DNA of 64,000 bases. Source: Hydrogenophilaceae bacterium. Lineage in GTDB: Bacteria; Pseudomonadota; Alphaproteobacteria; Caulobacterales; Aquidulcibacteraceae. The notes under the pieces are model-generated. The model was not told where the DNA came from. It worked only from the letters and a program-made list of their open reading frames with translations, and ran no database searches. Of the stretch, positions 1-9,359 are shown in pieces. Both the position numbers and the translations under genes were made by a program. The DNA lies in NCBI GenBank assembly GCA_013389015.1, contig JACAEE010000034.1, positions 19,170 to 83,169 of the forward strand. Reading direction: 5' to 3'. The first letter of the stretch is position 1; each line of letters starts with the position of its first letter.

Positions 1-554
1 TCCGCGATCGCGGCCTGCATCACCGCTTCGAGCCGGTCGCTTGGGATGGCGTAGCGGTCGCGAAACGCCTGCACGCGATCGGCCAGCGGCCCATCGCCCG
101 GAACCAGCGCCTCGATCCGCGCCAGCACGGGATCATAGGCGCTGAGCGGCTTGAGTTCAGGCGTCACGCCGAACAGCGCCTGCGCTTCGGTGGCGAACGG
201 CGCGCGCGCCCCGCCGATCATGTCGATCCGGAATCGCGCCGCGACCAAGTGCGCGCGCAGAAAGTCGCGCCGCCGTTCAAGCATGGGTTCAGAAACGGTC
301 GCGACGGCCAGCAGGGACAAGAGCCGATCCGCCTCCTCCGCCAGCGCCGGCAGCGCACGCGGCGCGGCCTCGGCCGCGGCCTTGATCGCGGGATCGCCGA
401 AATAGGCGTCGATATAGCCGTCTTCGTGGGTCCCGATCTCGAGCTGCAGGCGCACATAATCGCGCGCGACGGCGTCGAGATCGGCGGGGTCGCTCCGCGG
501 CGCCGAAGCGCACGCGGAGAGAACGAGGGCGAAGGCGAGGATCACAATGCGCAT
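1..554 (-). CDS. Conserved lipoprotein of unknown function (C-terminus beyond window)
   Basis: The gene starts with ATG at 554 and runs off the left edge, so only about 184 N-terminal residues are visible. The N-terminus is a lipoprotein signal: a hydrophobic stretch ending in the lipobox LSAC, with Cys15 as the predicted lipidated residue. The mature part is mostly helical and charged, with the segment HEDGYIDAYFGD near residue 43. I have seen similar segments in uncharacterised alphaproteobacterial lipoproteins, but I can name no domain. It is predicted to sit in the envelope. The nitronate monooxygenase gene lies just upstream on the same strand, 46 bp away. No function is proposed. Confidence 0.7.
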   Translation of the reverse strand, partial: MRIVILAFALVLSACASAPRSDPADLDAVARDYVRLQLEIGTHEDGYIDAYFGDPAIKAAAEAAPRALPALAEEADRLLSLLAVATVSEPMLERRRDFLRAHLVAARFRIDMIGGARAPFATEAQALFGVTPELKPLSAYDPVLARIEALVPGDGPLADRVQAFRDRYAIPSDRLEAVMQAAIA

Positions 555-600
555 GCCGCGGTTATGAAGCGCCGCATCCGTCCCCGCAATCGCTGGTCGA

Positions 601-2341
<1,741 letters not shown>

Positions 2342-2537
2342 GTCTTTGCTCCGCTGAAGCGGCGCTTGCGCGCCATTGCGTCCCCAATACGCTGCGCACG
2401 CGCCGATGGATGGCTCGCGCGCCAGGCTCGCGCGTTCGTGATCAGGGCGGCGGCGTCCGTGGATAGCGGGCGCCCGCGCAGCGCGAATCGTCTAAAAGCG
2501 AGCGCTTGATCACGACCTCAGCGGGAAGGAGCGCGGC

Positions 2538-3176
2538 ATGATCGACGCTGCGAAAATGGCGGTCCTGGTGAACCAGAAGCTGTGCCACGATTTCGCCCAG
2601 CCCTTGAACGCGCTCGTGACCGGGCTCGATCTCTTGCGCAGCGCCGGTCTGGCCGAGCGCGCGCCCGACGCGATGTCGCTGCTCGAACAGGGCGTCGCCA
2701 AGCATCAGGCGACGCTGCAATTCTTCCGCTACGCGCTCGATGATTCCGGCGACGCGAGCGACGGCGGCCTCGACGACCTGCGCGAGACGGCTGATCTCCT
2801 CTATGCGCAGCTGCGTCCGGACTTGCGCTGGAGCGCGCCGCCGATGGCGATGCCGAAGCCGGCGCTGCGGGTGATCATGACCCTCTTGCACATCGCCGCC
2901 GACGCCGCGCCGCGCGGCGCTGTAGAAGTGGACGCCGGCCCGGGCGAGGTGCGCATCATCGCTTCGGGCCCGAAATCAAAGCTGAAGCCGGACAGCGCGG
3001 CTGCGCTCCGCGGCGAGCCGCTGGAAGGCGAATATAACGGCCGCTCCATACTGCCGGGGCTCGCCGGCCAGCTCGCCCGGCGCCACGGCATCGAGATCGC
3101 CATGCGCGAAAGCGAGGACCGCGTCGAGATCATCGTCCGCTCGCCGGCGTTTCGAGCCGTCAGCGCGGCGGCGTAA
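2538..3176 (+). CDS. chpT: Histidine phosphotransferase ChpT
   Basis: A 212-residue ChpT family protein. In Caulobacter ChpT is the dimeric phosphotransferase that passes phosphate from the hybrid kinase CckA to the receivers CtrA and CpdR. The N-terminal helical hairpin carries KLCHDFAQPLNAL, with the phosphorylatable His17 in the typical C-H-D context. The rest is a degenerate GHKL/HATPase-like domain that ends in a glycine-poor GLAGQLARRHG helix. The start is supported by AAGGAG eight bases upstream. A probable receiver partner, cpdR, is about 12 kb away, and three chemotaxis-like genes follow on the same strand. CckA and CtrA themselves are not in the window. Confidence 0.93.
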   Translation: MIDAAKMAVLVNQKLCHDFAQPLNALVTGLDLLRSAGLAERAPDAMSLLEQGVAKHQATLQFFRYALDDSGDASDGGLDDLRETADLLYAQLRPDLRWSAPPMAMPKPALRVIMTLLHIAADAAPRGAVEVDAGPGEVRIIASGPKSKLKPDSAAALRGEPLEGEYNGRSILPGLAGQLARRHGIEIAMRESEDRVEIIVRSPAFRAVSAAA

Positions 3177-3209
3177 AGCCTCGTTAACCCGCCCGCTCCA
3201 CTCTAGCAG

Positions 3210-3797
3210 ATGGGGATTCCGCTTGGCTCGGCCGCCGCCGCGCCGAAGCGGATCAGAAGGCGTACGCCTGAGATGGACCAGCGGCTCAGCGACTTTGCAG
3301 GCCAGGCGGCGGCGCGCTTGAACGCCGCCGAGAGCGCGCTCATCCGCGGCGGCGCGCCGCAAGCCCAGATCGCGCGCGCGGCGCTCGGCGCGATCGCGGC
3401 GTCCGCGGCGCGCATCGGTCTTTCTCGCTGCGAAACGATCGCCCACGCCGGCGCCGAACTGATCGCGCAGGGCGAAGACGCCTATCCGATGGCGCTGCGC
3501 GGCCTGATGCGCCTGCGCGAGGTTCTGGATGCGATCGCGGCCGGCGGCCGCGAACCGCCCGGCGCCGACGACGATCTCGTCGCCGCCGCGACGCAGACCT
3601 TGCCGCCGTCGATCGCCGACACCCTCGCCCAAGCGCGCGAGCGGCTCATGGAGATCGCGCCGGGCGCCCGCGATCCGCGCCTGGCCGCCATCATCGATCG
3701 CCTCGCCGATCTCAGCGCCGAGATCGGTCATCATCGTCAGGACGAAGCCCCGGCCAAGCCGCCGGGCGCGCGCCGCAGCAAAGGACCAAGGCCATGA
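3210..3797 (+). CDS. Hpt/CheA-P1-like helical protein lacking the phospho-accepting histidine
   Basis: A 195-residue, alanine-rich, all-helical protein between chpT and a CheY gene. The stretch from about 50 to 110 follows the helix pattern of Hpt domains: a helix like ARAALGAIAASAARIGL aligns with the usual RAAHTIKGGA..GL signature. The His position is Leu and the Lys-Gly pair is Ala-Ala, so phosphotransfer seems impossible. The C-terminal half is a second helical segment with a basic tail. ATG 3210 gives the longest form; ATG 3273 (MDQRLSD) is an equally plausible start. It overlaps the CheY start by 4 bp, implying translational coupling. The Hpt assignment is inferred from pattern only. 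Confidence 0.62.
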   Translation: MGIPLGSAAAAPKRIRRRTPEMDQRLSDFAGQAAARLNAAESALIRGGAPQAQIARAALGAIAASAARIGLSRCETIAHAGAELIAQGEDAYPMALRGLMRLREVLDAIAAGGREPPGADDDLVAAATQTLPPSIADTLAQARERLMEIAPGARDPRLAAIIDRLADLSAEIGHHRQDEAPAKPPGARRSKGPRP

Positions 3798-4159
3798 AAT
3801 CCTGCCTCGTCGTCGACGACAGCCGCGTCATCCGCAAGGTGGCGCGCCGCATCCTGGAAGACCTCGATTTCGAGATCGAGGAGGCCGCCGACGGCCTGGA
3901 GGCGCTGCAGGCGTGCCGCAAGGCGATGCCCGACGCCATCCTGCTCGACTGGCAGATGCCGGTGATGTCGGGCATCGATTTTCTCCGTACGCTGAGAAAC
4001 GAGCAGGGCGGCGAGCGCCCGGTCGTCGTCTTCTGCACCACCGAAAACGACGTCGAACGCATCAGCGAGGCCATCAAGGCCGGCGCCGACGAATACATCA
4101 TGAAGCCGTTCGACGGCGACATCCTCCATTCCAAATTCGCCGAAGCCGGCCTGATCTGA
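3794..4159 (+). CDS. CheY-like single-domain response regulator
   Basis: A 121-residue stand-alone receiver. All key residues are present: acidic pocket Asp8-Asp9, phospho-acceptor Asp52 in LLDWQMP, the Thr82-Thr83 switch and Lys104 in the KPF motif. There is no output domain, so it must act by protein-protein contact like CheY, DivK or CpdR. Its start overlaps the end of the Hpt-like gene (ATGA), and the CheR-like gene follows 10 bp later, so the three are almost certainly co-transcribed after chpT. It may be an extra receiver of the ChpT branch or a chemotaxis CheY; sequence alone does not decide. Confidence 0.92.
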   Translation: MKSCLVVDDSRVIRKVARRILEDLDFEIEEAADGLEALQACRKAMPDAILLDWQMPVMSGIDFLRTLRNEQGGERPVVVFCTTENDVERISEAIKAGADEYIMKPFDGDILHSKFAEAGLI

Positions 4160-4169
4160 AGTAGACGCG

Positions 4170-5000
4170 ATGCTCACCGAAGCCCAGTTCGCCCTCATCG
4201 CCCGCCAGGCCAAGCGCCGCGTCGGCTTGGCGCTCAAGCCCGACAGGCTGGCCGTCGTCGATGCGCGCCTGGCCCCGCTCGCACGCCGCGAAGGCTGCGC
4301 CTGCGCCGGCGAATTGGTGCAGGCCACGCAGGAGCGCAGCGACGATCTTCTGTGGGATGCGATCGTGGATGCGCTGGTCGATCCTTCCACGCACTTCTTC
4401 CGCGACCGCGCCGCCTGGCGCGCGCTCGCCGAGCGCGCCATTCCCGACATTCTGCGCGGCCGCGCCCCGAACGCGCGCCTGCGGATATGGAGCGCAGGCT
4501 GCGCCACGGGCCAGGAGCCGTTCTCGCTGGCGATCCTGATGGACGAGCTGCGCGAGGAAGGCCAGGGCGCGACGACCGAGATCGTCGCGACCGACGTGTC
4601 CGCGCGCCTGCTCGACAAGGCGACAGCCGGCATCTTCTCGCAATTCGAGGTGCAGCGCGGCCTTTCCGTGCGCCGCATGATCGCCCGCTTCGAACGCATC
4701 GGCGAGATGTGGCGGGTGATGGACCGCGTGCGCGCCGCCGTCCGCTTCGAAGCGCACAATCTCATGAGCGAGCCTGCGGCGATGGGACCGTTTGATCTCA
4801 TCCTGTGCCGCAATGTGCTTTGCGGCATGGACGACGAGGATCGCAAGGCGACGCTCGAGCGGCTGGCCGGCGCGCTGGCGGAGGACGGCATGCTGATGCT
4901 CGGCGCCGGCGAACACGCCGTCGACGTCACCGACGCGTTCTCCCGCACGGGCGAAGACGGCTTGTTTCTCCGCAACGCCTATTGGCGCAGGGCCGCCTAG
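4170..5000 (+). CDS. cheR: CheR-type SAM-dependent protein-glutamate methyltransferase
   Basis: A 276-residue CheR family protein, predicted to methylate glutamates on chemoreceptors or other targets. The N-terminal helical domain ends in STHFFRD (73-79), matching the family's (E/S)T.FFR(D/E) element. The SAM site is WSAGCATGQEPFSLAI (107-122), and CRNVL (213-217) is the conserved segment after beta 4. The usual CRNVLIYF is altered to CRNVLCGM, so binding there may differ. No methyl-accepting receptor or CheB is in the window. Being next to chpT and a CheY suggests a signalling role linked to the cell-cycle relay (inference). Confidence 0.88.
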   Translation: MLTEAQFALIARQAKRRVGLALKPDRLAVVDARLAPLARREGCACAGELVQATQERSDDLLWDAIVDALVDPSTHFFRDRAAWRALAERAIPDILRGRAPNARLRIWSAGCATGQEPFSLAILMDELREEGQGATTEIVATDVSARLLDKATAGIFSQFEVQRGLSVRRMIARFERIGEMWRVMDRVRAAVRFEAHNLMSEPAAMGPFDLILCRNVLCGMDDEDRKATLERLAGALAEDGMLMLGAGEHAVDVTDAFSRTGEDGLFLRNAYWRRAA

Positions 5001-5001
5001 A

Positions 5002-5105
5002 ATTTTTTCGGCGCGCGGGCGCCGCGACGGCTGCCCCATCGGCATGGCGCGCGGATGGGGGCAATCGCCGCGCGAGGGCGGGGTTGCTTGCGGACGTTGC
5101 AGGTA
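5002..5105. repeat. Dispersed intergenic repeat R1, copy A
   Basis: This roughly 105-bp segment begins one base after the CheR stop codon and is clearly related to the segment at 57338-57440. Shared blocks are ATTTT..TTGGCGCGCGGGCGC, CCCCATCG, GCGCGCGAGG and GCTTGC. Both copies sit between the 3' ends of convergent genes. The rest of this 228-bp gap holds the inverted repeat at 5130-5164 and nothing else I recognise. Confidence 0.6.
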
Positions 5106-5129
5106 AAGCGCCCCACACCGCCTCCCTCA

Positions 5130-5164
5130 TTCCGGCCATTGCGCAGCAATGCGCAGAGCCGGAA
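5130..5164. repeat. Nested inverted repeat between convergent genes
   Basis: The outer arms TTCCGGC/GCCGGAA flank an inner palindrome CATTGC-GCA-GCAATG, giving a branched or extended hairpin 3' of both cheR and the phosphofructokinase gene. It resembles palindromic intergenic elements common in alphaproteobacteria and may serve as a two-way transcript end. Confidence 0.5.
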
Positions 5165-5228
5165 CCCAGGGCCGCTGCAGTTTCCCCTCAATCGCCGCCC
5201 GGAAAGCGATGCGCCACCATAGCAAAGC

Positions 5229-6377
5229 TCAGATGTTGAACAGCGGCATGCCGTTCACGTTCTCCAGCCGCGCGCGATAGAGGCTTGCGTCATAGTCCGA
5301 CACCGGATCGACGCGGCGCTCGCCCAAGAGCGGCGCATCGACCGGCGCCGCCGCGAAGCGGCCGTCGCGGATCGCGCACATCTTGCCGAAGTCGCCCCGG
5401 GCGATGAGCTCCACGGCGAGCCGTCCGAAGCCGAGCGCGATCAGCCGGTCGGTGGCGTCCGGCGGCCCCGAACGCATCAGATAAGCCAGCCGCTGCACGA
5501 TCACGCCCTCACCGCTCTCGCGCGCGCACGCCTCTGCGATGAGGTCGCCGACGCCGCCAAGCCGTTTGCGCCCGTAGGCGTCCGCGCCGGCCTGTTCGGA
5601 GAGGCCGCCGTCCTTCGGCCGCGCGCCCTCTGAAACAACGCATACGGAATAGCGCGACGGATTGGCCAGCCGGTCCGTCTCAAGCAGCCGCGCGATTTCG
5701 GCAAGATCGAACGGCGATTCCGCGATGATCGTGCGATCGGCGTCCGCCAGCAGGCCGGCATAGAGCGCCGTCTGCCCGGACAGGCGCCCGAACAGCTCCA
5801 CGATCATGATCCGCTCATGGCTGCCCGCGGTGGAGCGCAGCGCCGCGATCGCATCGACGCTGCGCGTCACTGCGGTGGAGAATCCGATCGCGTAATCAGT
5901 GCCGTACACGTCGTTGTCCATCGTCTTCGGGATCGACACGACGGGCACGCCCTCCTGCGCCAGCCGCGCCGCGAATCTGAGCGTGCCGTCGCCGCCGAGC
6001 GGCACGACGACATCGATATTGAGCGCGCTCAGAGTTTCCATCGCGAAGCGCGTGGCGTCGATCGGCTGGTCGTCGGCGAAGGCGGGAAGCAGCCGCGCCG
6101 GCGCCAGCGCCTTCGGCAGCTTCTGCGGCGCAAGCCGGCTCGTGTGCAGGATCGTGCCGCCGTCGCGGTCGATGCCGCGCACGCTTTCGCGATCGAGCGG
6201 AACCGTCCAGGCCTCGATCGTCTCGGGATCTTTCGGGTCGATCGACAGCGGCCCGAGCCAGCCGCGTTTGAAGCCGGTGACGCTCCAACCGCGCGCGGCC
6301 GCGGCCTCGACCACCGATTTGATCGCGACATTGAGGCCCGGCACGTCGCCGCCGCCGGTAAGGATGCCAATGCGCAC
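5229..6377 (-). CDS. pfkA: 6-phosphofructokinase family enzyme
   Basis: A 382-residue PFK of the PFKA superfamily, phosphorylating fructose 6-phosphate in glycolysis with ATP or pyrophosphate as donor. The N-terminus LTGGGDVPGLN is the nucleotide/phosphate loop. GGDGT (128-132) and PKTMDND (150-156) form the donor and catalytic site, with Asp154 as the likely base. Gly131 is typical of ATP-dependent enzymes, while Lys151 (PKT rather than PGT) is typical of pyrophosphate-dependent ones, so donor choice is uncertain. The start is GTG 6377, with GGAG six bases upstream; no ATG start fits. The gene stands alone and is convergent with cheR. Confidence 0.9.
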   Translation of the reverse strand: MRIGILTGGGDVPGLNVAIKSVVEAAAARGWSVTGFKRGWLGPLSIDPKDPETIEAWTVPLDRESVRGIDRDGGTILHTSRLAPQKLPKALAPARLLPAFADDQPIDATRFAMETLSALNIDVVVPLGGDGTLRFAARLAQEGVPVVSIPKTMDNDVYGTDYAIGFSTAVTRSVDAIAALRSTAGSHERIMIVELFGRLSGQTALYAGLLADADRTIIAESPFDLAEIARLLETDRLANPSRYSVCVVSEGARPKDGGLSEQAGADAYGRKRLGGVGDLIAEACARESGEGVIVQRLAYLMRSGPPDATDRLIALGFGRLAVELIARGDFGKMCAIRDGRFAAAPVDAPLLGERRVDPVSDYDASLYRARLENVNGMPLFNI

Positions 6378-6445
6378 GCGCTTCTCCGTCTAGGCAGCGC
6401 CTGCCTAGCGTGGTTCGGTGTCCGGAAAAAGAATGGGAGGTCCCT

Positions 6446-7276
6446 ATGTCTGCAGAAGCGCGCTATGTGCGCCCGCCGAGCGCGGAAAGCCTGGGCGAGG
6501 CGCCGGGCCGCGGGCGCCTGGCGGGCCGGCGCATCCTGGTCGTCGGCGGCGGCCAGCGCGTCACCAACGCCGCCACCGACCCGATCGGCAACGGCCGCGC
6601 CATGAGCCTGCTGTGCGCGCGCGAAGGCGCCCGCGTCGCCGTCGCCGACATCAATCTCGACAGCGCCCGCGAGACGGTCGCGATGATGCTGGAGGGCGAG
6701 GGCGCGGCTTTTCACGCCGACGTGGCGAAGGAAGAGGATTGCGTGCGTCTCATCGCCGACGCGCACGCCGCGCTCGGCGGCCTTGACGGCATGGCGCTCA
6801 ATGTCGGCGTCGGCTTAGGGGGCCTCGGCCTGCGCAACACCGAGGCCGCGCATTGGGACAAGACCTTCGCCATCAATGTCCGCGCGCCGATGCTGCTCTG
6901 CCGCGAGGCGCTGCCGATCCTGGACGAAGGGTCCTCGATCGTCTTCATCTCCTCGATCGCTTCGATGCGGGCCGGCAGCCGTTTGGTCGCCTATGACGCA
7001 TCCAAGGCCGCCCTCGGCGGGCTGATGCGCCAGGTTGCGGCCGAAGGCGCGCGCCGCGGCGTGCGCGCCAACATCCTGGCGCCGGGCCTGGTCGATACGC
7101 CTCTTGGCCGCGCGGCGACTCAGGGGCGCCCCTCCCGCGCCGCCGCCGAGGTCCCCCTCGGCCGCCAGGCGACGGCCTGGGAGATCGCCTATGCGGCGCT
7201 CTTTTTCCTGAGCGATGAGAGCGTCTACGTCACCGGCCAGACGCTCGCCGTCGATGGCGGCATCACGGGCTTCTGA
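6446..7276 (+). CDS. SDR-family oxidoreductase with an extended glycine motif
   Basis: A 276-residue NAD(P)-dependent short-chain dehydrogenase. The catalytic residues are Ser in FISSIASM and Tyr/Lys in YDASKAA; the C-terminal VDGGITGF is typical. The usual TGxxxGIG loop is replaced by a longer GGGQRVTNAATDPIGNGRA, so the dinucleotide loop carries an insertion. A 24-residue N-terminal extension rich in Pro and Arg precedes it. ATG 6446 is chosen because GGGAGG lies six bases upstream. It ends 3 bp before the convergent cysNC stop. The substrate is unknown; the extended loop is seen in a subset of SDRs annotated only as oxidoreductases. Confidence 0.88.
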   Translation: MSAEARYVRPPSAESLGEAPGRGRLAGRRILVVGGGQRVTNAATDPIGNGRAMSLLCAREGARVAVADINLDSARETVAMMLEGEGAAFHADVAKEEDCVRLIADAHAALGGLDGMALNVGVGLGGLGLRNTEAAHWDKTFAINVRAPMLLCREALPILDEGSSIVFISSIASMRAGSRLVAYDASKAALGGLMRQVAAEGARRGVRANILAPGLVDTPLGRAATQGRPSRAAAEVPLGRQATAWEIAYAALFFLSDESVYVTGQTLAVDGGITGF

Positions 7277-7279
7277 GGC

Positions 7280-9181
7280 TCAGATCTCCCAGGTGCCGAC
7301 GTCGCCGACGCCGGTGATGCGCGTGACGATCAGCTCAGCCGCGCTCGCCGGATCGAGCGTAGTCGTATCGATGCGGATTTCCGGGTTCTCCGGCGCTTCA
7401 TAGGGGCTGTCGACGCCGGTGAAATTCTTGAGCGCGCCGGCGCGCGCCTTCTTGTAGAGGCCCTTGACGTCGCGCTTCTCGGCTTCCGCCAGCGGCGTAT
7501 CGACGAAGATCTCGAAGAACTCTCCTGGCGCCATCAGCGAGCGCGCCAGCGCGCGCTCGGCGCGGAAGGGCGAGATGAAGCTGACGAGCACGATCAGACC
7601 CGCATCCGTCATCAGCTTGGCCACTTCCGCGACCCGGCGGATGTTCTCCACCCGGTCGGCGTCGGTGAAGCCGAGATCGCGGTTGAGGCCGTGGCGGACA
7701 TTGTCCCCGTCGAGCAGGATCGTGTGGCGCCCAAGCGAATGGAGCTTCTTCTCCACCAGGTTCGCGATCGTGGATTTGCCGGCGCCGGAGAGCCCGGTGA
7801 ACCACAGCACCGCCGCCTTCTGGCCCATGATGTTGGCGCGCGCGTCGCGATCGACGTCGAGCGCCTGCCAGTGGATGTTCTGCGCCCGCCGGAGCGCGAA
7901 GCGAATGAGCCCCGCGCCCACGGTCGCGTTCGTCATCCGGTCGATCAGGATGAAGCCGCCCATGTCGCGGTTATCCGCATAGGGATCGAACGCGACCGCC
8001 CGGTCGAGCGCGATATTGCACACGGCGATGTCGTTGAGCTCCAGCGTCTTCGCCGCGAGCTGTTCGAGCGTGTTGACGTTCACCTTGTGCTTGATGTCGG
8101 TGACTTGCGCGCTGACGAGCTTGGCGCCGATCTTCATCTGATAGGCGCGCCCCGGCAAGAGCTCCTCCTCCGCCATCCAGATGATCGTCGCTTCGAACTG
8201 GTCGGCGGCTTCCGCCGGGCTCGCCGCCGCCGCGATGACGTCGCCGCGCGAAATGTCGATCTCGTCGGCGAGCGTCAGCGTCACCGATTGGCCGGCCTGC
8301 GCGCGCGTGAGATCGCCGTCGCGCGTCACGATCCGCGCCACGCGGCTCGACTTGCCTGAGGGCGCCGTGCGGATCGCCTCGCCCACGCGCACCGCCCCCG
8401 ACGCGATCTGCCCGGCGAAGCCGCGGAAATCCTGGTTGGCGCGGTTCACCCATTGCACCGGCATCCGGAACGGCGCATTGACGAGCCTGTCCTCATCGAG
8501 GGGAACGGACTCAAGATGCGCGATCAGCGTCGGCCCCTCATACCAGGGCGTCGCCTGGCTCGCGGCAGTGATGTTGTCGCCCTTGAGCCCCGAGATCGGC
8601 AGCGCGAACACGTCGCTCAGCCCGATCCGTTGCGCGAAAGCCGAGAAATCCGCGACGATCGCGTCGAACGTCGCCTTGTCGTAGCCGACGGCGTCCATCT
8701 TGTTCACCGCCAGCACAACATGGCGGATGCCCATCAGCGAAACCAGGAACGCGTGCCGGCGCGTCTGCGTCAGCACGCCCTTGCGCGCATCGATGAGAAT
8801 GATCGCGAGATCGGCCGTCGACGCGCCGGTGACCATGTTGCGCGTATATTGTTCATGGCCGGGCGTATCGGCGACGATGAACTTGCGCTTCTCGGTCGCG
8901 AAGAAGCGGTAGGCGACGTCGATGGTGATCCCCTGCTCGCGCTCGGCCGCGAGCCCATCGACCAGCAACGCGAAATCGATCGCGCCGCCCTGCGTGCCCT
9001 GCGTTTTCGACTCCGCCTCGAGCGCGGCAAGCTGATCCTCGAACAGGAGTTTGGAATCATAGAGCAGCCGCCCGATCAGCGTGGATTTGCCGTCGTCCAC
9101 GCTGCCGCAGGTGATGAACCTGAGCAGCGACTTGCGTTGCTGCTGATCGAGATAGGCGTGGATGTCCGGCGCGGCTGACAT
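7280..9181 (-). CDS. cysNC: Bifunctional sulfate adenylyltransferase large subunit / APS kinase
   Basis: A 633-residue fusion of CysN and CysC, as in NodQ. The N-terminal GTPase (about 15-230) has the P-loop GSVDDGKS (26-33), DTPGHEQY and NKMDAV. It powers sulfate adenylation together with CysD. Two beta-barrel domains follow. The C-terminal APS kinase (about 455-633) has P-loop GLSGAGKS (463-470) and the [10 protein letters not shown] loop, and makes PAPS. ATG 9181 is chosen since homologous sequence begins there; upstream codons come from the G-rich repeat. cysD lies upstream on the same strand, separated by a 178-bp gap filled by that repeat. No cysH or cysI is present. Confidence 0.96.
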   Translation of the reverse strand: MSAAPDIHAYLDQQQRKSLLRFITCGSVDDGKSTLIGRLLYDSKLLFEDQLAALEAESKTQGTQGGAIDFALLVDGLAAEREQGITIDVAYRFFATEKRKFIVADTPGHEQYTRNMVTGASTADLAIILIDARKGVLTQTRRHAFLVSLMGIRHVVLAVNKMDAVGYDKATFDAIVADFSAFAQRIGLSDVFALPISGLKGDNITAASQATPWYEGPTLIAHLESVPLDEDRLVNAPFRMPVQWVNRANQDFRGFAGQIASGAVRVGEAIRTAPSGKSSRVARIVTRDGDLTRAQAGQSVTLTLADEIDISRGDVIAAAASPAEAADQFEATIIWMAEEELLPGRAYQMKIGAKLVSAQVTDIKHKVNVNTLEQLAAKTLELNDIAVCNIALDRAVAFDPYADNRDMGGFILIDRMTNATVGAGLIRFALRRAQNIHWQALDVDRDARANIMGQKAAVLWFTGLSGAGKSTIANLVEKKLHSLGRHTILLDGDNVRHGLNRDLGFTDADRVENIRRVAEVAKLMTDAGLIVLVSFISPFRAERALARSLMAPGEFFEIFVDTPLAEAEKRDVKGLYKKARAGALKNFTGVDSPYEAPENPEIRIDTTTLDPASAAELIVTRITGVGDVGTWEI

Positions 9182-9185
9182 CACG

Positions 9186-9312
9186 CTTCCCCTCCCCCTT
9201 GGGGGAGGGGGTAGGGGGCGGGGGGCGCGCAAGATGAGGAGACGGCCGCGGCGCCAGCGCCAGATTCCGCCTGCCCCCCATCCCTACCCTTCCCCCAAGG
9301 AGGAAGGATTCT
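9186..9312. repeat. G-rich palindromic repeat R2, copy 1, between cysD and cysNC
   Basis: Two arms of about 40 bp in opposite orientation, each of the form CTTCC(C/T)CCTTGGGGGA(A/G)GGGTAGGG..GGGGGGC, are separated by about 45 bp. On the + strand 9201-9225 has four G-tracts of 5 or more. On the - strand 9274-9296 has tracts of 5, 3, 3 and 6. The loop contains GCGCGCAAGATGAGG. A related element lies at 54440-54560. The cysD-cysNC message would carry it. Confidence 0.75.
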
Positions 9313-9359
9313 GCGTTCGCCTTCAAACAATCCGTATGCAGACAAACCACGAGCGGGCA

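Noticed and set aside
3183..3190. CtrA site upstream of the Hpt-like gene (GTTAACC)
   Set aside because: Only a half-site; there is no second TTAA at 7-bp spacing. The same applies to TTAACC at 13560-13566 and GTTAAC at 42870.
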